Shown here one piece after another: positions 51,968 to 61,435 of a stretch of DNA of 64,000 nucleotides; the first letter of the stretch is position 1; each line of letters begins with the position of its first letter. The stretch lies in the NCBI RefSeq assembly GCF_000520015.2, contig NZ_CP007044.2, forward strand, positions 5,084,001-5,148,000, read 5' to 3'. Source of the DNA: Chania multitudinisentens RB-25 (GTDB lineage: Bacteria > Pseudomonadota > Gammaproteobacteria > Enterobacterales > Enterobacteriaceae). The translations under genes were made by a program, and so were the position numbers. Under the pieces are notes generated by a model. The model was not told the origin of the DNA and made no database searches. It saw only the letters and a program-made list of their open reading frames with translations.

Positions 51968-51999
51968 AAATAACGCGCGGTTTCTGCCGCGCGCTATTT
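51968..51999. terminator. GC-rich hairpin between pyrG and eno
   Basis: AAATAACGCGCGG, loop, CCGCGCGCTATTT: a 13-base stem with one mismatch immediately after pyrG. It may partially terminate or process the pyrG transcript before eno. Confidence 0.55.
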
Positions 52000-52009
52000 A
52001 CCAAAACTC

Positions 52010-53647
52010 TTATTTCACCTGACGCTTCTGGTGTTCACCCGCTGCTTTGACAAAACCAGCGAACAACGGATGCCCATCACGCGGCGTTGACGTAAATTCA
52101 GGGTGGAACTGACAAGCGACAAACCACGGATGATTTGGCAGCTCGATAATTTCAACCAGCTTGTTATCCGCAGAACGACCGGCCACACGTAAACCCGCAG
52201 CTTCAATCTGCTTCAACAGCATATTATTGACTTCATAGCGGTGACGGTGGCGTTCAACAATGGTGGGTTCACCATACATCTGGCGCACCAGGCTGTTGTC
52301 GATCAGGTGGCATTGCTGCCCACCAACGCGCATTGTGCCACCCAAATCGCTTTCTTCGGTACGCACTTCAACATTGCCTTCTTCGTCACGCCATTCAGTG
52401 ATTAACGCAACCACTGGATACTTACAATCTGGCATAAACTCAGTTGAATTGGCATTTGCCATACCCGCAACGTTGCGAGCAAATTCAATCAACGCCACCT
52501 GCATACCCAGGCAAATACCCAGATAAGGAACGTTGTTTTCACGCGCATATCGCGCCGTCATCACCTTGCCTTCTACCCCACGATAGCCGAAACCACCCGG
52601 GATCAGAATCGCATCCAATCCTTTCAGGACTTCAACACCACGAGTTTCGACATCCTGTGAATCAATCAGCTTGATATTCACGGTCAGGCGATTTTTCAAA
52701 CCACCGTGTTTCAGCGCTTCAATCACGGATTTGTAAGCATCTGGCAGTTCGACATATTTGCCGACCATGCCGATAGTCACTTCACCGCCCGGATTCGCCT
52801 CTTCATAAACCACCTGTTCCCACTCGGCCAGGTTGGCTTCCGGCGCGCTGAGGCTGAATCGTTTACAAATATAATCGTCCAGCCCTTGAGATTTCAATAG
52901 GCCAGGGATTTTATAAATAGAATCAATATCTTTCAGCGAGATAACCGCTTTTTCCGGCACGTTACAGAACAAGGCGATTTTAGCACGCTCATTCGCAGGC
53001 ACGGTACGGTCGGAACGGCAGATCAACACATCCGGCTGAATGCCGATGGAGAGCAGCTCTTTAACCGAGTGCTGGGTTGGTTTGGTTTTCACTTCACCAG
53101 CGGCCGCCAGATACGGCACCAGGGTCAAATGCATGTACAACGTGTGCTCGCGGCCCACTTCAACCGCCATCTGACGGATGGCTTCCAAAAATGGCAGGGA
53201 TTCAATATCCCCCACGGTACCGCCCACCTCGACCAGCACCACATCATGGCCCGCGCCGCCTTCGATGATGCGTTCTTTGATGGCATTGGTGATATGCGGA
53301 ATAACCTGTACGGTCGCGCCCAGGTAGTCGCCACGGCGTTCTTTACGCAAAACGTCGGAATAGATACGGCCAGTCGTGAAATTGTTACGACGCGTCATTT
53401 TAGTGCGGATGAAGCGCTCGTAGTGGCCCAAATCCAAATCGGTTTCTGCGCCGTCTTCGGTGACGAAAACTTCCCCATGCTGAATCGGGCTCATGGTGCC
53501 CGGATCCACGTTGATGTACGGGTCCAGTTTCATGATGGTAACGTTGAGGCCACGGGCTTCGAGAATAGCCGCCAGAGAGGCTGCGGCAATGCCTTTACCC
53601 AGAGAGGAAACGACCCCGCCGGTCACAAAAATATAATTAGTTGTCAT
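52010..53647 (-). CDS. pyrG: CTP synthase
   Basis: PyrG aminates UTP to CTP using glutamine-derived ammonia. The 545-residue protein has the N-terminal synthetase domain with the P-loop FVTGGVVSSLGKGIAAASL near residues 7-25 and the C-terminal class-I glutamine amidotransferase: nucleophile Cys in YLGICLGMQVALIEFARN near 375-392, and the His-Glu pair in CQFHPEFTSTP near 512-522. It matches enterobacterial PyrG across its length. Promoter at 53702-53730. Confidence 0.98.
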   Translation of the reverse strand: MTTNYIFVTGGVVSSLGKGIAAASLAAILEARGLNVTIMKLDPYINVDPGTMSPIQHGEVFVTEDGAETDLDLGHYERFIRTKMTRRNNFTTGRIYSDVLRKERRGDYLGATVQVIPHITNAIKERIIEGGAGHDVVLVEVGGTVGDIESLPFLEAIRQMAVEVGREHTLYMHLTLVPYLAAAGEVKTKPTQHSVKELLSIGIQPDVLICRSDRTVPANERAKIALFCNVPEKAVISLKDIDSIYKIPGLLKSQGLDDYICKRFSLSAPEANLAEWEQVVYEEANPGGEVTIGMVGKYVELPDAYKSVIEALKHGGLKNRLTVNIKLIDSQDVETRGVEVLKGLDAILIPGGFGYRGVEGKVMTARYARENNVPYLGICLGMQVALIEFARNVAGMANANSTEFMPDCKYPVVALITEWRDEEGNVEVRTEESDLGGTMRVGGQQCHLIDNSLVRQMYGEPTIVERHRHRYEVNNMLLKQIEAAGLRVAGRSADNKLVEIIELPNHPWFVACQFHPEFTSTPRDGHPLFAGFVKAAGEHQKRQVK

Positions 53648-54011
53648 GCTGAACCTGAGAGTTTAGGTTTAAAGACGATGGAAGTACCAAGACGGGAAAG
53701 TAGTATACCCGAACCTCTCTTGACCTACAAACGATCGTTTTGCCATCCATCATCTCTGTCACCAACGTGAGTTCATCCAGGTTTAATCAGCCAGCATTAC
53801 TCTTTCTGCCTTTTAAAAACAATAGGTTAATGTAACACCTTGTCCGTAAACAGCCTTCCGAGGCACTAAAACACCTTACATTTCAGTTTATTGACTTTTC
53901 TGCCACAGAATGTACCGCTCAGCAAGATAGGCGACGGAGCTTAACCGTTTCAGTGTGAGCAAACCTTGTTGCCGATCAAACAAGTGATACTGTCGGCAAT
54001 ACTGCTTCAGA
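53648..54011. other. intergenic region mazG / pyrG
   Basis: About 365 bases. The right 280 bases hold no gene that I can support. The left part contains the pyrG promoter and leader. Confidence 0.6.
53702..53730 (-). promoter_or_regulatory. pyrG: pyrG promoter
   Basis: On the minus strand TTGTAG, 17-base spacer, TATACT, about 55 bases before the pyrG ATG. In E. coli pyrG belongs to the genes with a short leader; reiterative-transcription control as in Gram-positives is not indicated. Confidence 0.65.
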
Positions 54012-54806
54012 TTAACGTTCCTGCTGTTTCACCTGTTGCCAAGCCGTTTCCATCTGTTCCAATGTCGCATTTTTCATCTGCAAGCCACGCTGCTGCATGA
54101 TCTCTTCTACCTGACGGAAACGGCGTTCAAACTTGCGGTTGGCTACCTGTAAAGCATTTTCAGCCTTATGACCAAGATGGCGGGAAAGATTGACCGTGGC
54201 GAACAGCAGATCGCCAATCTCTTCTTCCAGCTTCTGCTCATCCACCACCGCTTGCTGCGCTTCATGCATCACTTCGTCAAGCTCTTCATACACCTTACCC
54301 AGCACCGGGCCCAACGTATCCCAATCGAAGCCGACCGTGGCACAGCGTTTTTGAATTTTGTGGGCTTTCATCAGCGCGGGCAACGCATTGGGAATGTCAT
54401 CCAATACCGAGTACAACGCTTTCTCGGCTCGCTCATCAGCCTTTAGTTGTTCCCAACGAGCAGAGACGGCTGCGCTATCGGCAACATCCGCCGTACCAAA
54501 AATATGCGGGTGGCGGCGCTCCAGCTTGGCGCTGATGGCATCACAGATCTGCTCGAAATCAAACAACCCCTGCTCCTGCCCCATTTGGGCGTAGAACACC
54601 ACCTGGAATAACAGATCACCCAGTTCATCGCGCAGATCGGCATAGTCCTGGCGTTCAATGGCATCCAGCACTTCGTAAGTTTCTTCCAGCGTATAAGGTG
54701 CGATCGTCGCAAACGTTTGTTTACGATCCCACGGACAACCTGACTGTGGATCGCGCAAGGTTTTCATGATGGTCAGCAGGCGTTGTAACGAGGTGGATTG
54801 GGTCAT
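54012..54806 (-). CDS. mazG: nucleoside triphosphate pyrophosphohydrolase MazG
   Basis: MazG hydrolyses nucleoside triphosphates to monophosphates and lowers ppGpp-related stress signalling. ATG 54806 gives 264 residues (MTQSTSLQRLLTIMKTLRDPQSGCPWDRKQTF). Two MazG repeats are present; the metal-binding EExxE..DELGD pattern appears in LEETYEVLDAIERQDYADLRDELGDLL near 35-61 and again in KLEEEIGDLLFATVNLSRHLG near 190-210. It lies between relA and pyrG as in E. coli, but without the mazEF toxin-antitoxin pair that precedes it there. Confidence 0.96.
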   Translation of the reverse strand: MTQSTSLQRLLTIMKTLRDPQSGCPWDRKQTFATIAPYTLEETYEVLDAIERQDYADLRDELGDLLFQVVFYAQMGQEQGLFDFEQICDAISAKLERRHPHIFGTADVADSAAVSARWEQLKADERAEKALYSVLDDIPNALPALMKAHKIQKRCATVGFDWDTLGPVLGKVYEELDEVMHEAQQAVVDEQKLEEEIGDLLFATVNLSRHLGHKAENALQVANRKFERRFRQVEEIMQQRGLQMKNATLEQMETAWQQVKQQER

Positions 54807-54953
54807 GTAACAATCTCTGGCAAAAGAATAAGCACAAAACATTATGCCCGTATGGAAGGAATACCCAATGGATTTCGAGATGCCTCAACGTTGGCCCGGT
54901 TCACACATAAACCTGGCCAACGTTCACAACCCATCACCATGCAGCTTGAAGAT

Positions 54954-57185
54954 TCAACTGCCATGCAGGCGTTTAGCATCAATCACATCCGGCAACTGAT
55001 TAAGTTTGGCCAACACGCGCCCCAGCACCTGCTGGTTGTAGATTTCAATATCCATATCGATGGTGGCCAACTGCTTTTTGGTGTCACTCCTGCTGGCAAC
55101 CCCCAGCACGTTGACCTTTTCGTTGGCCAGAATGGTGGTGATATCGCGCAGCAAACCACTGCGATCGTTCGCCACCACCCGCACCACCAGCGAATAACCG
55201 CTGGAATAGCTTTCCCCCCACACGGCATCAACGATGCGTTCCGGCGCGTGGGATTGCAGATCGGCCAGTTGATCACAATCTGCCCGGTGGATCGAAATCC
55301 CCCGCCCTTGAGTGATAAAGCCCACAATGTCGTCACCGGGGATCGGCTGGCAACAACGAGCAATATGGTGCATCAGATTACCGACGCCTTCCACCACCAC
55401 TCGGCCATTGTCTTTACTGCGGCCGCTGGCTGGGGCTTTCTGCTGGGTCAACTGACGCAGCGCCTGACGATCCTGCTCTTCGGCGCTTGGCTTATTGAGC
55501 TTGCCCTGTAGGAAATTAACCATCTGATTCAGGCGGATATCCCCACCGCCAATGCCCGCCAGCACTTCATCCAATGAATTGACGTTGTAGCGCGGGATCA
55601 GCAGCTTTTCAGCCTCTTTCAGGCTGATACCCAGGTGTTCCAATTCATTGTCCAGCATTTGCCGCCCGGCCAGGATATTTTTGTCACGATCCTGTTTACG
55701 GAACCAGTTGTGGATCTTCGAACGCCCACGGCTGGTGGTGATATAGCCGAGGTTCGGATTCAGCCAGTCACGGCTGGGGTTCGGCTGCTTCTGGGTGATC
55801 ACTTCAATCTGATCGCCCATCTGCAACTGATAGGTAAACGGCACGATACGGCCGCCAATCTTGGCACCGATACAGCGATGACCAACGTCGCTGTGAATAT
55901 GGTAGGCAAAATCGAGCGGCGTGGAACCCGCTGGCAGATCCACCACATCGCCTTTCGGGGTAAACACGTAGACGCGATCGTCGAAAACCTGGCTACGCAC
56001 TTCATCAAGCATTTCGCCCGAATCCGCCATCTCTTCCTGCCAGGCGATCAGTTTACGCAGCCAGGCGATACGCTCTTCATAGCCGGAGCGGGCGGTCACC
56101 ACCGCACCCTCTTTATATTTCCAATGTGCGGCCACGCCCAGTTCAGCATCTTCGTGCATCTGGCGGGTACGGATCTGAATTTCTAGCGTTTTGCCACTCG
56201 GGCCAAGCACCACGGTATGAATCGATTGATAACCGTTCGGCTTCGGGTTGGCAACGTAGTCGTCAAACTCATCGGGCAGATGGCGGAAATGGGTATGCAC
56301 AATGCCCAGCGCCGCATAGCAATCCTGTAGACGTTCTACCACCACACGCACCGCACGCACGTCGAACAATTCGTCAAACGCCAGCGATTTCTTCTGCATT
56401 TTGCGCCAGATGCTGTAGATGTGTTTTGGCCGACCATAGATTTCCGCTTTGACGCCTTCGGTCACCATTGCTTTGTGCAACGAGGCAACAAAATCATCAA
56501 TAAACTGTTCGCGATCAATGCGGCGTTCGTGCAGCAATTTGGCAATACGTTTGTATTCATCCGGGTGCAGGTAACGGAAGCAGAAATCTTCCAGCTCCCA
56601 TTTCAACTGACCGATACCGAGGCGGTTGGCCAGCGGAGCATAAATGTTGAAGCACTCCTTGGCCGCCAGCACGCGCTCATCTTCCGGCGCATCTTTGACC
56701 TCACGCAGATGGGCAATACGCTCCGCCAGCTTGATGACCACACAGCGGAAATCCTCCACCATCGCCAACAGCATACGGCGCACGTTGTCGACCTGTTCAG
56801 AGCCCATTGAATCGTTATGCGTGGCTTTCAACTGGCGAATGGCGTCCATGTCACGCACGCCGTGCACCAGCGAAGTAATCTCTTTACCAAATGCTTCGGT
56901 CAGGGTTTCTTCCGGCACGATGCCCGCATTCACCAGCGGGAACAGCAGCGCGGCGCGCATGCTGTCGTTGTCCATGCTGAGGGTTGAGAGAATTTCCACC
57001 ATTTCCAGGCCACGCCCGAGTAATAAAGGCGCATCGGGATAACCTTGGGTTTGCTGTTCACAATAACGCCACGTGGTGGCTAATCGCTCACATGACTGCG
57101 GGTTAGGTAGCCTCAGGCTGGCAATCCAATCATCAAGCGCGAATTCACCCGCCGTATTCAGATGTGCACTTCTTACCGCAACCAT
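54954..57185 (-). CDS. relA: (p)ppGpp synthetase I RelA
   Basis: RelA binds stalled ribosomes carrying uncharged tRNA and makes ppGpp. The 743-residue protein (744 in E. coli) has a degenerate HD hydrolase region (residues about 55-165, where the HD pair is replaced), a synthetase domain (EIYGRPKHIYSIWRKMQKK near 243-261, PKPNGYQSIHTVVLGPSGK near 322-340), a TGS domain near 405-465 (VFTPKGDVVDLPAGSTPLDFAYHIHS), a zinc-finger/helical region with CCQPIPGDDIVGF near 611-623, and an ACT domain at the end. mazEF, found between relA and mazG in E. coli, is missing. Confidence 0.98.
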   Translation of the reverse strand: MVAVRSAHLNTAGEFALDDWIASLRLPNPQSCERLATTWRYCEQQTQGYPDAPLLLGRGLEMVEILSTLSMDNDSMRAALLFPLVNAGIVPEETLTEAFGKEITSLVHGVRDMDAIRQLKATHNDSMGSEQVDNVRRMLLAMVEDFRCVVIKLAERIAHLREVKDAPEDERVLAAKECFNIYAPLANRLGIGQLKWELEDFCFRYLHPDEYKRIAKLLHERRIDREQFIDDFVASLHKAMVTEGVKAEIYGRPKHIYSIWRKMQKKSLAFDELFDVRAVRVVVERLQDCYAALGIVHTHFRHLPDEFDDYVANPKPNGYQSIHTVVLGPSGKTLEIQIRTRQMHEDAELGVAAHWKYKEGAVVTARSGYEERIAWLRKLIAWQEEMADSGEMLDEVRSQVFDDRVYVFTPKGDVVDLPAGSTPLDFAYHIHSDVGHRCIGAKIGGRIVPFTYQLQMGDQIEVITQKQPNPSRDWLNPNLGYITTSRGRSKIHNWFRKQDRDKNILAGRQMLDNELEHLGISLKEAEKLLIPRYNVNSLDEVLAGIGGGDIRLNQMVNFLQGKLNKPSAEEQDRQALRQLTQQKAPASGRSKDNGRVVVEGVGNLMHHIARCCQPIPGDDIVGFITQGRGISIHRADCDQLADLQSHAPERIVDAVWGESYSSGYSLVVRVVANDRSGLLRDITTILANEKVNVLGVASRSDTKKQLATIDMDIEIYNQQVLGRVLAKLNQLPDVIDAKRLHGS

Positions 57186-57194
57186 AACTTCTCC

Positions 57195-58538
57195 CTACTT
57201 TGCAGCGACCCTGGGCACTTTGGTAAACAGCGCCATGGATTCAAGATGCCCCGTATGTGGAAACATGTCTAACATCCGCACACGGGCAAGACAATAACCG
57301 GCGTCCAGTAGCACTTTACTATCACGCGCCAGCGTGGTGGGGTTACAGGAAACATACACCACCCGCTTTGGTGCCAGTTTTACAATATGTGACATCACTC
57401 CAGCTGCGCCGGCACGAGCAGGATCCAACATCACTTTATCAAACCCTTGAGCTGCCCAAGGCTGCTGTGCAACATCTTCCTCCAGATTCTGATGGAAAAA
57501 CGACACATTACTCAGCAAATTCTTATGTGCATTATATTGCCCATTCGCGACTAACGTGGCAACACCTTCAATGCCAACAACCGCTTTGGCTCGCCGGGCT
57601 AACGGTAAGGTAAAATTGCCCATCCCGCAAAACAGATCCAATATCCGATCATTGGGATTAATCTCTAACCATTCAAGGGCCTGAGCCACCATTTGCTGAT
57701 TTACCGCACCATTAACCTGGATAAAATCGCGCGGGCTGAAATCTAAGCGTAGTCCGTCAACCTGATAATACGGCGTTTCACCACACAGTTTTTCCAGCCG
57801 TTCGCTGTCTGGGGCCAGATAAACCGTCAGTTTTCGTGGCTGCGCAAAAACCCGTAGCGCTTGCCGATCACGCTCTGCCAGCGTATCGAGGTGACGCAAC
57901 ACCAGCAGCGGGCCATTATCCGCTAATACCAGTTCGACATGGCCCAAACGCCTGACCGCCTGTAAACCATTGAGGCACTCATGCAGCGGCACCAGCAGTT
58001 GTTCCAATTCAGGAGCCAATACCGGGCATTGCTTCACAACGACCAAATCGGCTGAAGCAGCCTGACGAAACCCCATCAGCAACTTTTGCTGTTTCGGCTG
58101 CCACAACAATCCCAAGCGTGCTCGCCGGCGGTAACCGTATTGCGGCCCGGCGATCACCGGCTCCTGCTGCGGAGTGACCCCCGTTTCGCGGCTGATCATC
58201 CTCAGCAATGCTGCCGCTTTGCTCTGTTGCTGTAAGGCTTCCGAAGCATGCTGCTGTTGGCACCCCCCACAGAGGCCAAAATACAGGCAACGGGGCTCAA
58301 CCCGCTGCGGGCTATGGTTCAACAACTGCTTCACCTTGCCTTTGGCAAATTGGCGTTTGCTTTCCGTCAGTTGAATTTCCGCCTGTTCACCTGGCAATAC
58401 ACCAGCAACAAAAACCGCTTTCCCTTCATGACGCGCCACGCCCTGGCCGAATGGATCGAGGTCTGTTACCGTTACAGTGAATATTTGTGGAACTGGCCGA
58501 GTCGTCACGCGGCGTTTAGAAGAGTAAAATTGCGCCAT
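57195..58538 (-). CDS. rlmD: 23S rRNA (uracil-1939-C5)-methyltransferase RlmD
   Basis: RlmD methylates U1939 of 23S rRNA. The 447-residue protein has a TRAM domain (residues about 15-75), 4Fe-4S cysteines C84, C90 and C93 (CLYFGLCGGCQQQHA) with the fourth in VVKQCPVLAPE near 167, and the methyltransferase domain with DLFCGMGNFTLPLA near 300-313 and catalytic Cys in VYVSCNPTTLARDSK near 400-414. Nine bases separate it from relA downstream; it diverges from barA, as in E. coli. Confidence 0.97.
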   Translation of the reverse strand: MAQFYSSKRRVTTRPVPQIFTVTVTDLDPFGQGVARHEGKAVFVAGVLPGEQAEIQLTESKRQFAKGKVKQLLNHSPQRVEPRCLYFGLCGGCQQQHASEALQQQSKAAALLRMISRETGVTPQQEPVIAGPQYGYRRRARLGLLWQPKQQKLLMGFRQAASADLVVVKQCPVLAPELEQLLVPLHECLNGLQAVRRLGHVELVLADNGPLLVLRHLDTLAERDRQALRVFAQPRKLTVYLAPDSERLEKLCGETPYYQVDGLRLDFSPRDFIQVNGAVNQQMVAQALEWLEINPNDRILDLFCGMGNFTLPLARRAKAVVGIEGVATLVANGQYNAHKNLLSNVSFFHQNLEEDVAQQPWAAQGFDKVMLDPARAGAAGVMSHIVKLAPKRVVYVSCNPTTLARDSKVLLDAGYCLARVRMLDMFPHTGHLESMALFTKVPRVAAK

Positions 58539-58612
58539 AAATTGTCGATTAAGTGCGGGTTCATGTTCATTAAGTTAAACTGTATCCGGCAATTCTCCCA
58601 CATTGGAATCCC

Positions 58613-61357
58613 ATGACCAAATACAGCCTGCGTGCGCGCATGATGATACTGATCCTGGCACCAACGTTATTGATCGGTTTGCTGCTCAGTACTTTCTTTG
58701 TGGTGCATCGTTACAACGAGCTGCAAGAACAGTTGGTTGACGCTGGTGCCAGCATCATCGAACCTCTGGCAGTGGCCAGCGAATACGGCATGACCTTCCG
58801 TAGCCGCGAATCAGTCAGGCAGTTAGTCAGCCTGCTGCATCGCCGCCATTCGGATATCGTTCGTTCAATTACCGTATTTGATGCAGAGAATAATCTTTTC
58901 GTCACTTCCAATTATCACCACAATTATACTCAATTGCAGTTGCCGAAAAATGTGCCATTGCCCACTGAACTGATGCTGACCCGGCGCGGTGAGTCTTTGA
59001 TTTTGCGCACTCCGATCCTGTCAGAAACACCTTATCCCGATGAAACCACCGGCAGTGAACTGCAAGCCGATCAAAAACTGGGATATGTCGCCATTGAGCT
59101 GGATCTCAAATCAGTACGGTTGCAACAATATAAAGAGATCTTCGTTTCTACCCTACTGTTATTCCTGTGCATGTGTATCGCCATCCTGTTTGCCTATCGC
59201 CTGATGCGCGACGTCACCGGCCCGATCCGCAATATGGTTAACACCGTAGACCGCATTCGCCGTGGTCAGCTCGATAGCCGGGTTGAAGGTTTTATGCTCG
59301 GTGAACTGCATATGCTGAAAAATGGCATCAACTCCATGGCGATGTCACTGACCGCTTACCATGAAGAAATGCAGCAGAATATTGATCAAGCCACCTCCGA
59401 TCTGCGTGAGACACTGGAGCAAATGGAGATCCAGAACGTCGAACTGGATCTGGCGAAAAAGCGGGCGCAGGAAGCCGCACGCATCAAATCCGAATTCCTG
59501 GCGAATATGTCTCATGAACTGCGAACTCCACTCAATGGAGTGATTGGTTTTACACGCCAGATGCTAAAAACCGACCTGAGCGTTACGCAGATCGATTATC
59601 TGCAAACCATTGAGCGTTCAGCCAATAATCTGCTAACTATTATCAATGATGTGTTGGACTTCTCCAAGCTGGAGGCCGGCAAACTGGTACTGGAACATAT
59701 TCCGTTCTCGCTGCGGGAAACGCTGGATGAAGTGATTGTGCTGCTGGCACCCAGCGCCCACGAAAAAGGGCTGGAGCTGACGCTGGATGTGCAAAATGAT
59801 GTTCCTGAACAAGTGATTGGCGATTCGCTGCGTTTGCAACAGGTGATCACCAATCTGCTCGGCAATGCCATCAAATTCACCGAAACCGGCAATATCGATA
59901 TCCGCGTTGAATTACGTAATCAATTGGAACGGCAAGTGGAATTGGAAGTGCAGGTTCACGATACCGGCATCGGTATTTCTGAACGCCAGCAATCGCAGTT
60001 GTTCCAGGCATTTCGTCAGGCGGATGCCAGCATTTCACGCCGCCACGGCGGTACCGGGCTGGGCCTGGTCATCACCCAGAAACTGGTGACCGAAATGGGT
60101 GGCGATATCTGTTTCCACAGCCAATTGAACAAAGGTTCAACCTTCTGGTTCCACGTCACGCTTGATCTCAATGAAAGCATGCTATTACTGCCGCCTAGCC
60201 TGCCGGATCTGCGTGGTAAAATGCTGGCTTACATCGAAGCCAATCCAACGGCGGCGCAGGCAACCCTGAATATGCTAAGCATCACACAGCTGACGGTGAT
60301 CCATTCACCGACGTTGGGGAAACTGCCGAAAAACGATTACGACTTCCTGCTGGTGGGCGTTCCGATCCCCTATCGCGACAGCATCGCCCAGCACCGGGAA
60401 AAATTGCTGGATGCCCTGAAAATCGCCAATCGGGTGATCCTCGCTTTACCGAGCCAGTCGCAGGTTGATGCCGAGGCGATGAAGAAACTTGGGGCCATTG
60501 GCTGTCTGATCAAACCAATTTCCTGTAATCGTTTGTATCCACTACTGCGTATGGAGCCCACACATCGCCCAGCCTTGCCGCCAGAGCGTAAACGCCTGCC
60601 GCTCACGGTCATGGCCGTGGACGATAATCCGGCAAACCTGAAACTGATTGGCACTTTGCTGGCTGAGCAGGTAGAAAAAACGCTGTTGTGCGGCAGTGGT
60701 GAAGAAGCGATTGCACTGGCCCGTGATAACGTACTGGATATGATCCTGATGGACATCCAGATGCCAAATATCGATGGTATTCGTGCGAGCGAATTGATTC
60801 GCCAGATCCCTCATCACAATTCTACGCCGATCATCGCAGTCACGGCTCACGCGATCAGCGGTGAGCGTGAGTATTTGTTACAGGCAGGCATGGATGACTA
60901 TTTGGCAAAACCAATTGATGAAGCCATGCTGACGCATGTGCTGGCCCGTTACTATACCAACGAAGGGGCGTTGGAACCGGTTACCCCACGCAATAATCCA
61001 TCAACAGAGCAGCCTTTATCGCTGGACTGGCCGCTGGCGCTGCGCCAGGCTGCCAACAAAGAAGATTTGGCGCAGGATCTACTGCGCATGCTGGTTGAAT
61101 TCCTGCCGCAGGTCAGTGAGCGGATACAGGCTCTGTTGGCAGGGAAGCCAGACGACGAGATTCTCGATCTGATCCACAAATTGCACGGCAGTTGCAGCTA
61201 CAGCGGTGTTCCACGCCTCAAACAACTGTGCTACTACCTTGAGCAACAGCTGCGCCAGGGAGTAAGCAACAGTGATTTGGAACCGGAATGGCTGGAATTG
61301 CTGGATGAGATAGAGTTAGTTCAGACCGAGGCTCGTTTCCAATTGGGCAATACCTGA
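58613..61357 (+). CDS. barA: hybrid sensor histidine kinase BarA
   Basis: BarA phosphorylates the response regulator UvrY and so controls CsrB-type small RNAs. The 914-residue tripartite kinase has two membrane helices (about 8-30 and 175-195) flanking a periplasmic sensor, a HAMP linker (RLMRDVTGPIRNMVNTVDRI), a HisKA domain with phosphorylatable His in SHELRTPLNGVIGF near 300, an ATPase domain (DTGIGIS, GGTGLGLVITQKL), a receiver with MAVDDNPANLKL and phosphoacceptor Asp in LMDIQMPNIDG near 717, and an HPt domain with His in LIHKLHGSCSYSG near 858. All phosphorelay residues are intact. It is divergent from rlmD. Confidence 0.97.
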   Translation: MTKYSLRARMMILILAPTLLIGLLLSTFFVVHRYNELQEQLVDAGASIIEPLAVASEYGMTFRSRESVRQLVSLLHRRHSDIVRSITVFDAENNLFVTSNYHHNYTQLQLPKNVPLPTELMLTRRGESLILRTPILSETPYPDETTGSELQADQKLGYVAIELDLKSVRLQQYKEIFVSTLLLFLCMCIAILFAYRLMRDVTGPIRNMVNTVDRIRRGQLDSRVEGFMLGELHMLKNGINSMAMSLTAYHEEMQQNIDQATSDLRETLEQMEIQNVELDLAKKRAQEAARIKSEFLANMSHELRTPLNGVIGFTRQMLKTDLSVTQIDYLQTIERSANNLLTIINDVLDFSKLEAGKLVLEHIPFSLRETLDEVIVLLAPSAHEKGLELTLDVQNDVPEQVIGDSLRLQQVITNLLGNAIKFTETGNIDIRVELRNQLERQVELEVQVHDTGIGISERQQSQLFQAFRQADASISRRHGGTGLGLVITQKLVTEMGGDICFHSQLNKGSTFWFHVTLDLNESMLLLPPSLPDLRGKMLAYIEANPTAAQATLNMLSITQLTVIHSPTLGKLPKNDYDFLLVGVPIPYRDSIAQHREKLLDALKIANRVILALPSQSQVDAEAMKKLGAIGCLIKPISCNRLYPLLRMEPTHRPALPPERKRLPLTVMAVDDNPANLKLIGTLLAEQVEKTLLCGSGEEAIALARDNVLDMILMDIQMPNIDGIRASELIRQIPHHNSTPIIAVTAHAISGEREYLLQAGMDDYLAKPIDEAMLTHVLARYYTNEGALEPVTPRNNPSTEQPLSLDWPLALRQAANKEDLAQDLLRMLVEFLPQVSERIQALLAGKPDDEILDLIHKLHGSCSYSGVPRLKQLCYYLEQQLRQGVSNSDLEPEWLELLDEIELVQTEARFQLGNT

Positions 61358-61373
61358 TCCATCATATAAAAGC

Positions 61374-61402
61374 ATCAGGCCCAAACGTTGTTTGGGCCTG
61401 AT
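61374..61402. terminator. bidirectional terminator barA / degP
   Basis: ATCAGGCCCAAAC, loop GTT, GTTTGGGCCTGAT: a perfect 13-base stem between convergent genes. Confidence 0.85.
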
Positions 61403-61435
61403 TGTCTGGCGTTTTAGGGATAATACCAGAACGTT

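Noticed and set aside
53069..53770. 233-codon plus-strand frame opposite pyrG
   Set aside because: Shadow of pyrG codon usage; continues past the pyrG start into its promoter, with no recognisable protein features.
54798..55511. 237-codon plus-strand frame opposite the relA 3' end
   Set aside because: Antisense shadow of relA without ribosome site or family match.
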